DNA from: Synechococcus sp. TMED19
GTDB taxonomy: Bacteria > Cyanobacteriota > Cyanobacteriia > PCC-6307 > Cyanobiaceae
DNA: 40,985 nucleotides
Direction: 5' to 3'
Assembly (NCBI GenBank): GCA_002168155.1
Contig: NHBY01000039.1
Location: forward strand, 1-40,985
The first letter of the stretch is position 1, and the number at the start of each line of letters is the position of its first letter. The position numbers were made by a program, and so were the translations under genes. Shown one piece after another: positions 8,572 through 18,399 of the stretch. Under the pieces are notes generated by a model. It was not told where the DNA came from. It was given only the letters and a program-made list of their open reading frames with translations, and searched no databases.

Positions 8572-10377
8572 GTGTCGTCAGCTGCAGTGGAGCTGCCCAA
8601 AACCAGCGAAAGCCCCCAGCTGCTGAAGATCCGCCACTCCATGAGCCACGTGATGGCAATGGCGGTGCAGCAGCTGTTCCCCAGCGCCCGGGTAACCATT
8701 GGACCCTGGACTGAAACAGGCTTTTATTACGACTTTGACAACCCTGAACCTTTCACGGAGGCCGACCTCAAGGCCATCAAGAAGGGGATGATCAAGATCA
8801 TCAATAAAAAATTGCCGCTCGAGCGCGTTGAAGTAAGCCGCACCGAAGCAGAGGAGAAGATCAAGGCTCAGAAGGAGCCCTACAAGCTTGAGATCCTCGA
8901 GGGTCTGCAGGAACCGATCACTCTGTATACCCTCGGCGAGGAGTGGTGGGACCTTTGCGCAGGCCCCCATGTCGAGCACACCGGACAACTCAACCCCAAG
9001 GCGTTTGAGCTTGAAAGCGTGGCCGGTGCCTACTGGCGCGGCGATGAAACCAAGGCCCAGCTGCAGCGCATCTACGGCACCGCCTGGGAGAGCGCTGATC
9101 AGCTCGCCGAGCACAAGCGGCGCATCGAAGAAGCCAAGCGGCGTGATCACCGCCGAATCGGCAACGATCTGGACCTGTTCTCCATCGAAGACGAAGCCGG
9201 TGCAGGTCTGGTGTTTTGGCATCCCCGCGGCGCCCGCATGCGCCTGTTGATCGAGGACTTCTGGCGCCAGGCCCATTTCGCTGGGGGCTACGAGCTGCTC
9301 TACACCCCCCACGTTGCTGACATCAGTCTGTGGAAGACCTCAGGTCACCTCGATTTCTACAGCGAGTCGATGTTCGGCCCCATGGAGGTCGATGAGCGGG
9401 AATACCAGCTCAAGCCGATGAACTGCCCCTTCCATGTTCTGACTTACGCCAGCACATTGCGGAGCTACAGGGAGCTGCCCATCCGCTGGGCCGAGCTGGG
9501 CACGGTCTACCGCTACGAACGCCCCGGCGTAATGCACGGCTTGATGCGCGTGCGGGGCTTCACCCAGGACGATGCCCACGTCTTCTGCCTGCCCGAGCAG
9601 ATCAGCGATGAGATCCTGCGCATTCTTGATCTGACCGAGGAGATCCTCAGCACCTTTGATTTCACCAACTACGAGATCAACCTCTCCACACGACCAGAAA
9701 AATCGATCGGCGAGGATGCCGTCTGGGAACTGGCCACAAAAGGGCTAATCGAAGCCCTCGAGCGCAAGGGCTGGAGCTACAAGATCGATGAAGGTGGCGG
9801 TGCCTTTTATGGCCCCAAGATCGATCTCAAGATCGAAGACGCGATCGGCCGCATGTGGCAGTGCTCGACGATCCAGCTGGACTTCAACCTGCCCGAACGC
9901 TTCAAGCTCGAGTACGTCGCCGCCGACGGCTCCAGGCAACGCCCGATCATGATCCACCGCGCCATCTTCGGATCGCTAGAGCGGTTCTTCGGGATCATGA
10001 CCGAGAACTATGCCGGGGATTTTCCCTTCTGGCTGGCCCCTGAGCAGATCAGGCTGCTGCCGGTCACCGATGGGGTGATGAACTACGCCGAGAAGATCAA
10101 GCAAGCCTTGAAATCAGCTGGCGTGCGTTGCGACATCGACCAAAGCGGCGACAGGCTCGGCAAGCTGATCCGCACGGGAGAGCAGAAGAAGATTCCAGTC
10201 CTAGCGGTGATTGGCGCCCAGGAAGCAGAACACAACACCCTGAGCCTGCGAAGCCGTTTGCAGGGTGATCTCGGTGAGGTGGCCGTTGATGCCTTGCTTC
10301 AGGCCGCTGAAACAGCAAACGCACAACGCGCTGCCACTCTCGATCTGCCGGTAGCGGCGCCTGCCGGAGCCTCTTAA
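8572..10377 (+). CDS. thrS: threonyl-tRNA synthetase (TGS domain absent)
   Basis: Editing-domain motifs RHSMSHVMA and CAGPHVEH; catalytic motifs MNCPFHV, GLMRVRGFTQDDAHVFC, IHRAIFGSLERF. GTG at 8572 preferred over TTG at 8506. Confidence 0.93.
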   Translation: MSSAAVELPKTSESPQLLKIRHSMSHVMAMAVQQLFPSARVTIGPWTETGFYYDFDNPEPFTEADLKAIKKGMIKIINKKLPLERVEVSRTEAEEKIKAQKEPYKLEILEGLQEPITLYTLGEEWWDLCAGPHVEHTGQLNPKAFELESVAGAYWRGDETKAQLQRIYGTAWESADQLAEHKRRIEEAKRRDHRRIGNDLDLFSIEDEAGAGLVFWHPRGARMRLLIEDFWRQAHFAGGYELLYTPHVADISLWKTSGHLDFYSESMFGPMEVDEREYQLKPMNCPFHVLTYASTLRSYRELPIRWAELGTVYRYERPGVMHGLMRVRGFTQDDAHVFCLPEQISDEILRILDLTEEILSTFDFTNYEINLSTRPEKSIGEDAVWELATKGLIEALERKGWSYKIDEGGGAFYGPKIDLKIEDAIGRMWQCSTIQLDFNLPERFKLEYVAADGSRQRPIMIHRAIFGSLERFFGIMTENYAGDFPFWLAPEQIRLLPVTDGVMNYAEKIKQALKSAGVRCDIDQSGDRLGKLIRTGEQKKIPVLAVIGAQEAEHNTLSLRSRLQGDLGEVAVDALLQAAETANAQRAATLDLPVAAPAGAS

Positions 10378-10437
10378 CCGCTAACCACCTCCCAAAGTCG
10401 TGTGACAGGGCCAGGCTGAGCCCATCGAAGTGAGCCC

Positions 10438-11475
10438 ATGACCCTGCTGCTGGCCGGCGATCTCGGTGGCACCAAAACCCTGCTGGCCCTTTATCGCAGC
10501 GAGGGTGATCGACTCGACTGCATCACAAAGGAGCGCTACGCCTCAGCAGAGTGGTCCGGCCTAGGGCCAATGCTGCAGCACTTCCTTAAGGACCATCATC
10601 CGGGCAATGGCCAGGTTGATGGGGGTTGCATCGCTGTGGCTGGTCCGGTCCAGCACGGCAAAGCCCACATCACGAACCTGCACTGGAGTCTGGAGCAGAG
10701 CGAGCTTGCAGCCGAATGCGATATCGGCGCACTGGAGTTGGTCAATGACTTCGCGGTGTTGGTCTACGGGCTGCCCCACCTCACAGCCAATCAGCAGGTA
10801 GTTCTTCAAGAGGGGGAAGCCGATCCCACAGGTCCGATCGCAATCCTTGGCGCCGGTACCGGGCTGGGCATGGCCCGCGGCATCCGTTCCAGCGGCCAGC
10901 TGATTGCACTCCCCAGCGAGGGAGGGCACCGGGAATTCGCCCCCCGCAACGCCGATGAAATCCTGATGCTGGGCTGGATGCGCAAGGAGCTGGGCCTCGA
11001 GCGCCTCTCCATCGAGCGGGTCGTGAGCGGCACCGGCCTGGGGCTGATCTTTCTCTGGCTTTTGCACTGCGGTGGACTGGAGGACATCAATGACCTGACC
11101 CAATCGGCGCTGGCCTGGCGCCAGCAACCCCCAGGAACACCAGGGAGACCGGACTTGCCGGCGATGGTGGCCAAACGCTGCGGCGAAGGAGGCGTTCTCT
11201 CCAGCCGGGCGGTGCAGTTATGGCTAGGGGCCTACGGCTCCGCCGCCGGTGATCTGGCCTTGCAGGAGCTCTCCAGCGGAGGCCTGTGGGTTGGCGGCGG
11301 CACCGCTGTCAAACACCTTGAACGCCTCAAAAGCGATGCCTTCCTGGAGCCGATGCGCAGCAAAGGGCGTTTCCGTAACTTCATCAGCGGCCTACCAGTG
11401 AATGCCCTGGTGGACCTCGATGCAGGGCTGTTTAGCGCGGCCTGTCGGGCACGCATGCTGGCAGAGTGCGATTAA
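10438..11475 (+). CDS. glk: glucokinase (bacterial Glk family)
   Basis: LLAGDLGGTKTLLAL, LVNDFAVLVYGLP, ILGAGTGLGMA, PSEGGHREFAPRN, VVSGTGL motifs. Confidence 0.9.
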   Translation: MTLLLAGDLGGTKTLLALYRSEGDRLDCITKERYASAEWSGLGPMLQHFLKDHHPGNGQVDGGCIAVAGPVQHGKAHITNLHWSLEQSELAAECDIGALELVNDFAVLVYGLPHLTANQQVVLQEGEADPTGPIAILGAGTGLGMARGIRSSGQLIALPSEGGHREFAPRNADEILMLGWMRKELGLERLSIERVVSGTGLGLIFLWLLHCGGLEDINDLTQSALAWRQQPPGTPGRPDLPAMVAKRCGEGGVLSSRAVQLWLGAYGSAAGDLALQELSSGGLWVGGGTAVKHLERLKSDAFLEPMRSKGRFRNFISGLPVNALVDLDAGLFSAACRARMLAECD

Positions 11476-11529
11476 CGCAGAACCATGGGCCCGGCACTGA
11501 ATCCGGGTGCTGGAGGATCGGACGCAGTG

Positions 11530-12471
11530 ATGGCCAAACCGGAGATCGGATCTGCCGTTGTGGTGGATGTGCCCGCCACAACGGCCAACCTCGGGCCCGG
11601 GTTTGATTGTCTCGGCGCCGCGCTGGATCTGAGCAACCGCTTCCAGCTCACGGTGCTGGAAGGAGGAGCCGAACGCTTTGAGCTCATCATTGAAAGCGAA
11701 GAAGGCTCACACCTGCGAGGCGGCCCAGACAATCTCGTGTACCGCGCTGCACAGCGCGTTTGGCGTGAAATCGGGATGCCACCGGTCGCCCTGGAGGCGC
11801 GGGTCCACCTGGCTGTGCCGCCAGCGCGGGGGCTGGGAAGCAGTGCTACGGCAATCGTTGCCGGCCTTATGGGGGCCAACGCCTTAGCCGGCGAAGCTCT
11901 TGGCAAGGAGAAGCTTCTGGAGCTGGCGATCGACATTGAAGGCCACCCTGACAATGTGGTGCCCTCGCTGCTGGGTGGGCTCTGCCTAACGGCCCAGGCT
12001 GCATCCCGTCGCTGGCGAGTGGTGCGCTGCGAGTGGCACGCGGAAGTGCAAGCGGTGGTCGCAATCCCCAGCATCCGGCTCTCCACAGCCGATGCCCGCA
12101 GGGCGATGCCTAAACACATCGTGATCCCGGACGCGGTGGCCAATCTGGGGTCCCTCACCCTTCTGCTGCAGGGACTGCGCAGCGGGAATGGTGATCTGAT
12201 CACCGATGGCATGCATGACCGACTTCATGAGCCCTACCGGTGGCCACTGATCCAAGGGGGCAGCGAGGTGCGTAAGGCTGCGATGGAGGCGGGTGCCTGG
12301 GGGTGCGTCATCAGCGGCGCCGGCCCCAGCCTGCTGGCCCTATGTCCGCCCTCCAAAGGCCAGGCGGTCGCCGAAGCAATGGCCAGCAGCTGGGAGAAGA
12401 AGGGCGTCACAGCCAAGGCCCTTGCCCTGTCGCTCCAAAACGGGGGAAGCCGCTGGAAGAAAGCTGAGTAG
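11530..12471 (+). CDS. thrB: homoserine kinase
   Basis: GHMP kinase: VPATTANLGPGFDCLGAALDLSN, PPARGLGSSATAIVAGL, GHPDNVVPSLLGG, ISGAGPSLLAL. Confidence 0.93.
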   Translation: MAKPEIGSAVVVDVPATTANLGPGFDCLGAALDLSNRFQLTVLEGGAERFELIIESEEGSHLRGGPDNLVYRAAQRVWREIGMPPVALEARVHLAVPPARGLGSSATAIVAGLMGANALAGEALGKEKLLELAIDIEGHPDNVVPSLLGGLCLTAQAASRRWRVVRCEWHAEVQAVVAIPSIRLSTADARRAMPKHIVIPDAVANLGSLTLLLQGLRSGNGDLITDGMHDRLHEPYRWPLIQGGSEVRKAAMEAGAWGCVISGAGPSLLALCPPSKGQAVAEAMASSWEKKGVTAKALALSLQNGGSRWKKAE

Positions 12472-12532
12472 ATCTACCCACGCTCCTGTCGTCAAGCTGA
12501 TAAGTTGACAGCCAATAAATACCTGGCGGCCT

Positions 12533-14050
12533 GTGGATCTCAGCCTGATAGTGCTGCTGCCGCTGGTCGGCGTACTCGTCCTGGTACTGCTTCCCCCTAG
12601 TCAGCAGAAAGCCTGTCGCTGGGTGGCCTTCATCACACTTTTGGCTGATCTGGCCTTAATGGTCTGGTCCTTCAGCCGTCACTTCGATCCTGATCTGGGG
12701 ACGCTGCAGCTAATCGAACGCATCGACTGGCTGCCGGCCATGGGTCTGCAATGGTCTCTGGCCGCTGATGGCATATCCGCTCCGCTGGTGCTGCTCAGCG
12801 GTCTGGTGACCCTGCTAACGGTGGCAGCGAGCTGGACGATCGAGCGCAAACCCCGTCTGTATTTCGCTCTCCTGTTGGCGCAGGCCTCAGCCCAAGCGGT
12901 GGTCTTCCTCTCTCAGGACTTCCTGCTCTTCTTCCTGGCCTGGGAGCTGGAGCTGGTGCCGGTCTACCTGCTGATCGCCATCTGGGGCGGCCAGCGGCGC
13001 CAATATGCCGCCACGAAATTCATCCTCTACACCGCCACGGCCTCACTCCTGATCCTGATCAGCGGCCTGGCTCTTGCCTTCAGCGGCGACAGCTTCACGC
13101 TCAACCTCGCTGAGCTGTCCTCCCGCAGCTACACCGGCACCTTCGGCCTGCTCTGCTATCTCGGCTTCCTGATCGGCTTCGGCGTCAAGCTGCCGATGTT
13201 CCCCCTACACACCTGGCTGCCCGATGCACATGGTGAAGCCAATGCGCCGATCTCGATGCTGCTGGCAGGCGTTCTGCTGAAGATGGGCGGCTATGCCCTA
13301 CTGCGCTTCAACGTGCAGATGCTGCCGGATATCCACCTGCAGCTGGCCCCCGCCCTGATGGTGCTGGGCATCGTCAATGTGGTGTACGGCGCTCTGAACG
13401 CTTTTGCCCAGGACAATGTCAAACGCCGTATCGCCTGCAGCTCGGTGAGTCATATGGGCTTTGTGCTGCTGGGCATTGCGGCAGTGAACGACCTAGGCCT
13501 CAGCGGTGCAATGCTGCAGATGATCAGTCACGGCCTGATTGCCGCCGGGCTCTTCTTCGTTACCGGTGTCTTCTACGAGCGCACCAAGACCCTCTCAATT
13601 CCAAATATGGGCGGCTTGGCCAAGGTGCTGCCGATCACCTTCGCCCTATTCGTGATTACCTGTCTGGCCTCACTGGCCCTGCCGGGCATGAGTGGCTTCG
13701 TGAGCGAGATCACTGTCTTCCTTGGCATTACCAGCAACGAAGCCTTCACCCCCACCTTCAGGGTGATCACGATCGTCCTTGCGGCCATTGGTTTGGTGCT
13801 GACGCCGATGTATTTACTGAGCATGTGCCGCCGAGTCTTCTTCGGGCCGCGGATTCCTGCATTGGCCACCGTGGGAGATATGCGTCCTCGCGAGCTGACT
13901 ATTGCCCTGGTCTTGGTGGTGCCCACCCTGCTGATCGGGTTCTGGCCGCGTTTGGCCACTGGTATTTATGACGCCACAACCGACAGCATCGCCGGCCAGC
14001 TACACAACACGCTGCTGGCGGCACTACAACTGACCTCATCTGTTGGTTGA
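12533..14050 (+). CDS. ndhD: NAD(P)H-quinone oxidoreductase chain 4 (NdhD family)
   Basis: Multi-[75 protein letters not shown] start. Confidence 0.92.
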   Translation: MDLSLIVLLPLVGVLVLVLLPPSQQKACRWVAFITLLADLALMVWSFSRHFDPDLGTLQLIERIDWLPAMGLQWSLAADGISAPLVLLSGLVTLLTVAASWTIERKPRLYFALLLAQASAQAVVFLSQDFLLFFLAWELELVPVYLLIAIWGGQRRQYAATKFILYTATASLLILISGLALAFSGDSFTLNLAELSSRSYTGTFGLLCYLGFLIGFGVKLPMFPLHTWLPDAHGEANAPISMLLAGVLLKMGGYALLRFNVQMLPDIHLQLAPALMVLGIVNVVYGALNAFAQDNVKRRIACSSVSHMGFVLLGIAAVNDLGLSGAMLQMISHGLIAAGLFFVTGVFYERTKTLSIPNMGGLAKVLPITFALFVITCLASLALPGMSGFVSEITVFLGITSNEAFTPTFRVITIVLAAIGLVLTPMYLLSMCRRVFFGPRIPALATVGDMRPRELTIALVLVVPTLLIGFWPRLATGIYDATTDSIAGQLHNTLLAALQLTSSVG

Positions 14051-14054
14051 TTTG

Positions 14055-16124
14055 ATGTCCCAGACCCCCTCCTCCTCAGCTGAGCTGCTGCGTGGTGAAG
14101 GTCTGCCGAACTTCGGCGCAATCACACCTGACTTGGTTAGATCAGCGATCCCGCTGCTTTTGGCTGAGCTGGAACAAAGGCTGGAAGACATCGAGAACGA
14201 CCTGCTTCAGGCCGGGCCCATCACCTGGGAGCGGCTGATGCCACCCCTGCAGCAGATCGGGGAGAGGCTGCGTTGGAGCTGGGGTGTGGTGGGCCACCTG
14301 CTTGGCGTCTGCAACACCAAGGAGCTACGGGAAGCCCATCAGAGCCAGCAAGCCGCCGTGGTGCGTTTCAGTAGCCGTCTGGGACAGTCGCAACCGATCT
14401 ACACAGCCATCGAGCAACTCGCAGCCCAGTTCAATCAGCTTGATGGGTGTCAGCGCCGCATTGTCGAGCAGGAAAAGCTGGAGATGCAGCTTCGCGGGGT
14501 GGGATTGGAGGCAGAAACACAGCAGCGCTTCAATCAGATCAGCGAAGAGCTCAGTGCACTGAGCACACGCTTCAGCAACAACGTGCTCGATGCCACCGCC
14601 GCCTGGGAACTATTGCTGGACAGCCCTGAGCAGGTTGCCGGCTGCCCCAACAGCCTGCTCGAGCTGCTAGCGGATGCGGCTCGCAACAAGGGACATGAGG
14701 CTGCCAACTGCGAGAACGGCCCCTGGCTGCTGGGGCTGGATCACCCCCGCTATGGCCCCTTCCTACGTTTTGCCGATCGCCGTGACCTGCGCGAGCAGGC
14801 GTACCGAGGCTTCATCAGTCGCGCCGCCGAAGCAAACAGCGACCTGGTGGGCGAGATCCTCAAACTGCGCCAAGAGAAGGCCAATCTGCTGGGCTACGGC
14901 AACTGGGCAGAGGTCAGCCTGGCCAGCAAAATGGCCCCATCTGTTGCTGCCGTGGAGCAGCTGCTGGAGGACCTGCGCGCCCCATCCATCCGGGCGGCCA
15001 ACAACGAGCTCAAGGATCTTGAAGCACTGGCCGGAGGAGCACTACAGCCCTGGGACCTGAGCTACTGGGCCGAGAAGCAGCGCCAGCGACTCTTTGATCT
15101 CGACAGTGAAGCCCTGCGGCCCTATTTCCCCCTCCCCCAGGTCCTTGATGGCTTGTTTGGCCTCTGCCAGCGACTGTTCGGCATCCACATCACGGCCGCC
15201 GCTGGTGAAGCTCCGCTGTGGCATTCGGACGTGAGCTTCTTCCGCGTTAGCGATGCCAACTCTGGTCAGCCCCTTGCAGCCTTTTATCTCGATCCATTCA
15301 GCCGCCTGGGCAGCAAGCGCGGCGGAGCCTGGATGGATGAATGCCTTGGCCGTCAACGCAACAGCAAAGGTGACTTAGTGCTGCCAGTGGCCTACCTGAT
15401 CTGCAACCAGACCCCACCGGTTGGGGAAGCCCCAAGCCTGATGAGTTTTGACGAGGTAGAGACGCTCTTCCATGAATTCGGTCACGGCCTGCAGCACATG
15501 CTCACCACCGTGGAGCAGCCAGAAGCCGCTGGCATTAACGGCGTGGAGTGGGATGCAGTGGAGCTTCCCAGCCAGTTCATGGAGAACTGGTGCTACGACG
15601 GGACAACCCTTGATGCCATCTCCCGCCACTGGAAAAGCGGTGAGGCTCTACCGCAAAGCGAACGCGAGAAGCTACTGCAGGCCCGTACGTTCATGAATGG
15701 TTCCGCCACCCTCCGCCAGGTGCACCTGGCCCTGACCGACTTGCGACTCCACGCCACCTGGCGTCCTGAGGTCGGCATCAACCCGGAGGAATTGCGCCGC
15801 CAGGTCGCTGAGACCACGACGGTGATTCCTCTGCTGGATGAGGACGCCCTGCTCTGCAGCTTCGGGCACATCTTTGCCGGTGGCTATTCGGCTGGGTACT
15901 ACAGCTACAAGTGGGCTGAGGTTCTCAGTGCTGACGCCTTTGCCGCCTTTGAAGATGCGGGCCTCGATGACGAACAAGCTGTTCAGGACACCGGACGCCG
16001 CTTCCGTGAAACAGTGCTGAGCCTCGGCGGGAGCGAAGCACCAGCTCAGGTATTCGAGCGATTCCGCGGACGGGGACCGTCAGCGGATGCCCTGCTGCGG
16101 CACTCCGGACTAATCGCCGCCTGA
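14055..16124 (+). CDS. M3 family oligopeptidase (oligopeptidase A-like)
   Basis: HEFGHGLQHML zinc motif (HExxH form); M3 family layout such as AGYYSYKWAEVLSADAF. Confidence 0.92.
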   Translation: MSQTPSSSAELLRGEGLPNFGAITPDLVRSAIPLLLAELEQRLEDIENDLLQAGPITWERLMPPLQQIGERLRWSWGVVGHLLGVCNTKELREAHQSQQAAVVRFSSRLGQSQPIYTAIEQLAAQFNQLDGCQRRIVEQEKLEMQLRGVGLEAETQQRFNQISEELSALSTRFSNNVLDATAAWELLLDSPEQVAGCPNSLLELLADAARNKGHEAANCENGPWLLGLDHPRYGPFLRFADRRDLREQAYRGFISRAAEANSDLVGEILKLRQEKANLLGYGNWAEVSLASKMAPSVAAVEQLLEDLRAPSIRAANNELKDLEALAGGALQPWDLSYWAEKQRQRLFDLDSEALRPYFPLPQVLDGLFGLCQRLFGIHITAAAGEAPLWHSDVSFFRVSDANSGQPLAAFYLDPFSRLGSKRGGAWMDECLGRQRNSKGDLVLPVAYLICNQTPPVGEAPSLMSFDEVETLFHEFGHGLQHMLTTVEQPEAAGINGVEWDAVELPSQFMENWCYDGTTLDAISRHWKSGEALPQSEREKLLQARTFMNGSATLRQVHLALTDLRLHATWRPEVGINPEELRRQVAETTTVIPLLDEDALLCSFGHIFAGGYSAGYYSYKWAEVLSADAFAAFEDAGLDDEQAVQDTGRRFRETVLSLGGSEAPAQVFERFRGRGPSADALLRHSGLIAA

Positions 16125-16421
16125 GGCCAGTAACGCCTCAACACTTTCGACCTTCTCAGCCATCGTCTGATCACGGTCAGTGCGGGTATTGATCTTCACC
16201 GTGGTGTAAATGCGAGGGGTGCCCATGGCATGCACCACTTCATGACACTCGCGAATAGCCTCAAATACCGATCCCCAGTCGCCTTCGATCGCGGTGCCGT
16301 TGGGGTGCAGTTGCACATGCAAACCGGCTTTGTGGAGCACTCGCTCACATGCGGCGATGTAGGGGGCCAAGTTCACCCCCACCCCGATCGGCACCACGCA
16401 TAGATCCACGATCACCTTCAT
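16110..16421 (-). CDS. MTH1187/YkoF-type thiamine-binding family protein (DUF77)
   Basis: MKVIVDLCVVPIGVGVNLAPYIAACERVLHKAGLHVQLHPNGTAIEGDWGSVFEAIRECHEVVHAMG...RIYTTVKINTRTDR. Confidence 0.85.
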   Translation of the reverse strand: MKVIVDLCVVPIGVGVNLAPYIAACERVLHKAGLHVQLHPNGTAIEGDWGSVFEAIRECHEVVHAMGTPRIYTTVKINTRTDRDQTMAEKVESVEALLASGGD

Positions 16422-16472
16422 CGCCAGAGGCCGACGCGGGCTTCATCATGCCGGCAGAACTGCGGCAACCAG

Positions 16473-17261
16473 ATGGTCCTCACCCCATACCTGGAGCTCC
16501 ACAACGTGAATGCCTATCTAGGGGAGCGGCGGGTGTTTAACGGGCTGAATCTGGAACTCAACCTGGGTGAGCAGACAGCAGTACTTGGCCCCAACGGCGC
16601 TGGGAAGAGCGCCCTGGTGAAACTGATCAGCCGCTCGATCTATCCGCTGGTGGAGCCAGGCTCCAGCCTCAAGCTGTTTGGCAGCAGCACGGTGAACCTC
16701 TGGGCGTTGAGGCGCCGCATTGGTCTTGTCTCAACTGATCTACAGGGGCAATACATCCCCCAGGTCCGAGGGTTGGATGTGGTCCTCTCAGGGTGGTTCG
16801 GATCGGTGGGGTTGGGTCGCGATCAGGAGCCAACTGCCGGGCAAAGGCAACGAACCTGGGAGCTGATGGAGAAACTTTCACTAGTCGAGCTGAGCCATGA
16901 GCCTTTTGGGCAGCTATCGGAGGGCCAACGGCGCCGATTACTGATCGCCCGGGCCTTGGTCCACAAGCCCGAGGTGCTCGTGCTGGATGAACCCACTAAC
17001 GCTCTTGACCTCAAGGCCAAGCACCAGCTGCTTGACCTGCTGCGCCAGCTGGCGCAAAACGGCACCACACTGCTGTTGGTGACCCACCAAATTGAAGCGA
17101 TCGTGCCGGAGATCAGCCGATGTGTATTGCTGAATCAGGGCCAGGTCGTCGGCGATGGAGCCAGTTCAGAGGTGTTACAGAGTCAGCCTCTCAGTGATTT
17201 GTTCGGCACGCCGCTGCAGGTGCTGGAAGCCAACAACTACCGCCAGGTGCTACCGAGGTGA
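16473..17261 (+). CDS. ABC transporter ATP-binding protein (COG1119/ModF-like)
   Basis: Walker A GPNGAGKS, signature LSEGQRRRLLIARAL, Walker B VLVLDEPTNALD, VTHQ H-loop. Confidence 0.88.
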   Translation: MVLTPYLELHNVNAYLGERRVFNGLNLELNLGEQTAVLGPNGAGKSALVKLISRSIYPLVEPGSSLKLFGSSTVNLWALRRRIGLVSTDLQGQYIPQVRGLDVVLSGWFGSVGLGRDQEPTAGQRQRTWELMEKLSLVELSHEPFGQLSEGQRRRLLIARALVHKPEVLVLDEPTNALDLKAKHQLLDLLRQLAQNGTTLLLVTHQIEAIVPEISRCVLLNQGQVVGDGASSEVLQSQPLSDLFGTPLQVLEANNYRQVLPR

Positions 17262-17270
17262 ACCCGGAGA

Positions 17271-17288
17271 ATCCCCCGAGCGGGGGAT
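17271..17288 (+). terminator. perfect GC-rich hairpin after the ABC ATPase gene (terminator or 3' stabiliser; no U-run)
   Basis: ATCCCCC-GAGC-GGGGGAT: 7-bp perfect stem with tetraloop, 10 nt downstream of the stop codon. Confidence 0.5.
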
Positions 17289-17341
17289 GTGGGCAGCAGG
17301 CTGAACTGGAGAAGCTGGGAGCAAGCTTTTCCAACAAGAAC

Positions 17342-17539
17342 ATGTCTGACAGCTACTACCCCAACTCCCAAAGCAGCCGCCGAGGCAAGGCGGCCATCAC
17401 CTTCTTCGTCAAACCAGAAGCCAAGGCTGCCATCCGCGCGGCCCTGGCCGATGGAGGCTATGGCACGAGTTACCAAGAGGGAATCGTCAACCTGCTCAGT
17501 GAGCTGCTCAACCGGCAGCAACGCCAGCCACTGGTTTAG
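17342..17539 (+). CDS. hypothetical small protein (65 aa)
   Basis: MSDSYYPNSQSSRRGKAAITFFVKPEAKAAIRAALADGGYGTSYQEGIVNLLSELLNRQQRQPLV. The sequence is suggestive of a ribbon-helix-helix-like fold. Confidence 0.6.
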   Translation: MSDSYYPNSQSSRRGKAAITFFVKPEAKAAIRAALADGGYGTSYQEGIVNLLSELLNRQQRQPLV

Positions 17540-18324
17540 CGGCGATAGGTGCGGCGCTCCCAATGATGCAACCGATGCTCATCGTCATAGATCAAGCTGA
17601 GCTGCTGGAAGCGATCAGAGGCGACACGGCAGCCCACCTCCAGCGTGAAGGCACGCTCAGGAATGATCTCCGGAACCGAACAGATCAAACCATCGCTGAA
17701 GGCGGCTGTGATGGCTTGACGCTGGAAGTTTTCAACGGCAAACGGTTCTGCGGCAACAGGCGCTGAGGGCAACCCATCGTCTCCTGGATAGAGCTGTTCA
17801 AGAACACCATGCCAACCCATGAGTTCTGCAAGTTGCTGGTTGGCGGGCAAGCCATCTACCCGCCGATGAGGCTCCGTTGGAGTGCTGCGGACGCAGCGGA
17901 ATGGCACCACTGAGATGGCATCCAGGCGCCAAGAGTCCTCCTGCTCAATCCAAATCAGCACCAGCATCGAGCGGGAGCGTCCGCAAAAGAAATTGAGTTC
18001 GTGGGCGAAACGTTTGGATCCAGGCACCACCTGCAGGCTGGACTGGCCACCAGCGCCAGAGAACTGCCAGCAGTGGCCGCTCTGGTTATAGATCTTGCTG
18101 GAAATGGGGTGACGGGCCGTGCCCCCATGGGCGAACTTCAGACCGCTGCCATCCCAAAGACCGGTGTCATCGTCAAAAAAGCTGATGTCGTAGCAAGTGT
18201 TCTCGATCACTTCGCTGGGCCGACCCAAATCGAGCACTCCATCTTTGCTGCGCTGATACCACCGGCTTGGGCCCACCCAGCGGCCATCAAAGTTGGCGCG
18301 ATTGAGATCCCACTGACCCTCCAT
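17536..18324 (-). CDS. DUF3598 family (lipocalin-like) protein
   Basis: MEGQWDLNRANFDGRWVGPSRWYQRSKDGVLDLGRPSEVIENTCYDISFFDDDTGLWDGSGLKF resembles cyanobacterial DUF3598. ORF extends to 18342. Confidence 0.7.
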   Translation of the reverse strand: MEGQWDLNRANFDGRWVGPSRWYQRSKDGVLDLGRPSEVIENTCYDISFFDDDTGLWDGSGLKFAHGGTARHPISSKIYNQSGHCWQFSGAGGQSSLQVVPGSKRFAHELNFFCGRSRSMLVLIWIEQEDSWRLDAISVVPFRCVRSTPTEPHRRVDGLPANQQLAELMGWHGVLEQLYPGDDGLPSAPVAAEPFAVENFQRQAITAAFSDGLICSVPEIIPERAFTLEVGCRVASDRFQQLSLIYDDEHRLHHWERRTYRR

Positions 18325-18399
18325 TCCAGCCACAGAACGCAATGGAACAGTCTGGGAAGGATCTCAGCTCAGCGCGAAAAGCACAATGCGAAAGCTGAA

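Noticed and set aside
8545-8580. tRNA T-arm-like string (minus strand CCGGTTCGAATCCG) between the TM2 gene and thrS
   Set aside because: Only about 3 bp of T-stem and no acceptor, D or anticodon arms nearby; most likely coincidence rather than a tRNA remnant or tRNA-mimic operator.
8578-9312. 244-aa antisense ORF within thrS
   Set aside because: Opposite-strand shadow of a well-conserved CDS; no independent evidence for coding.
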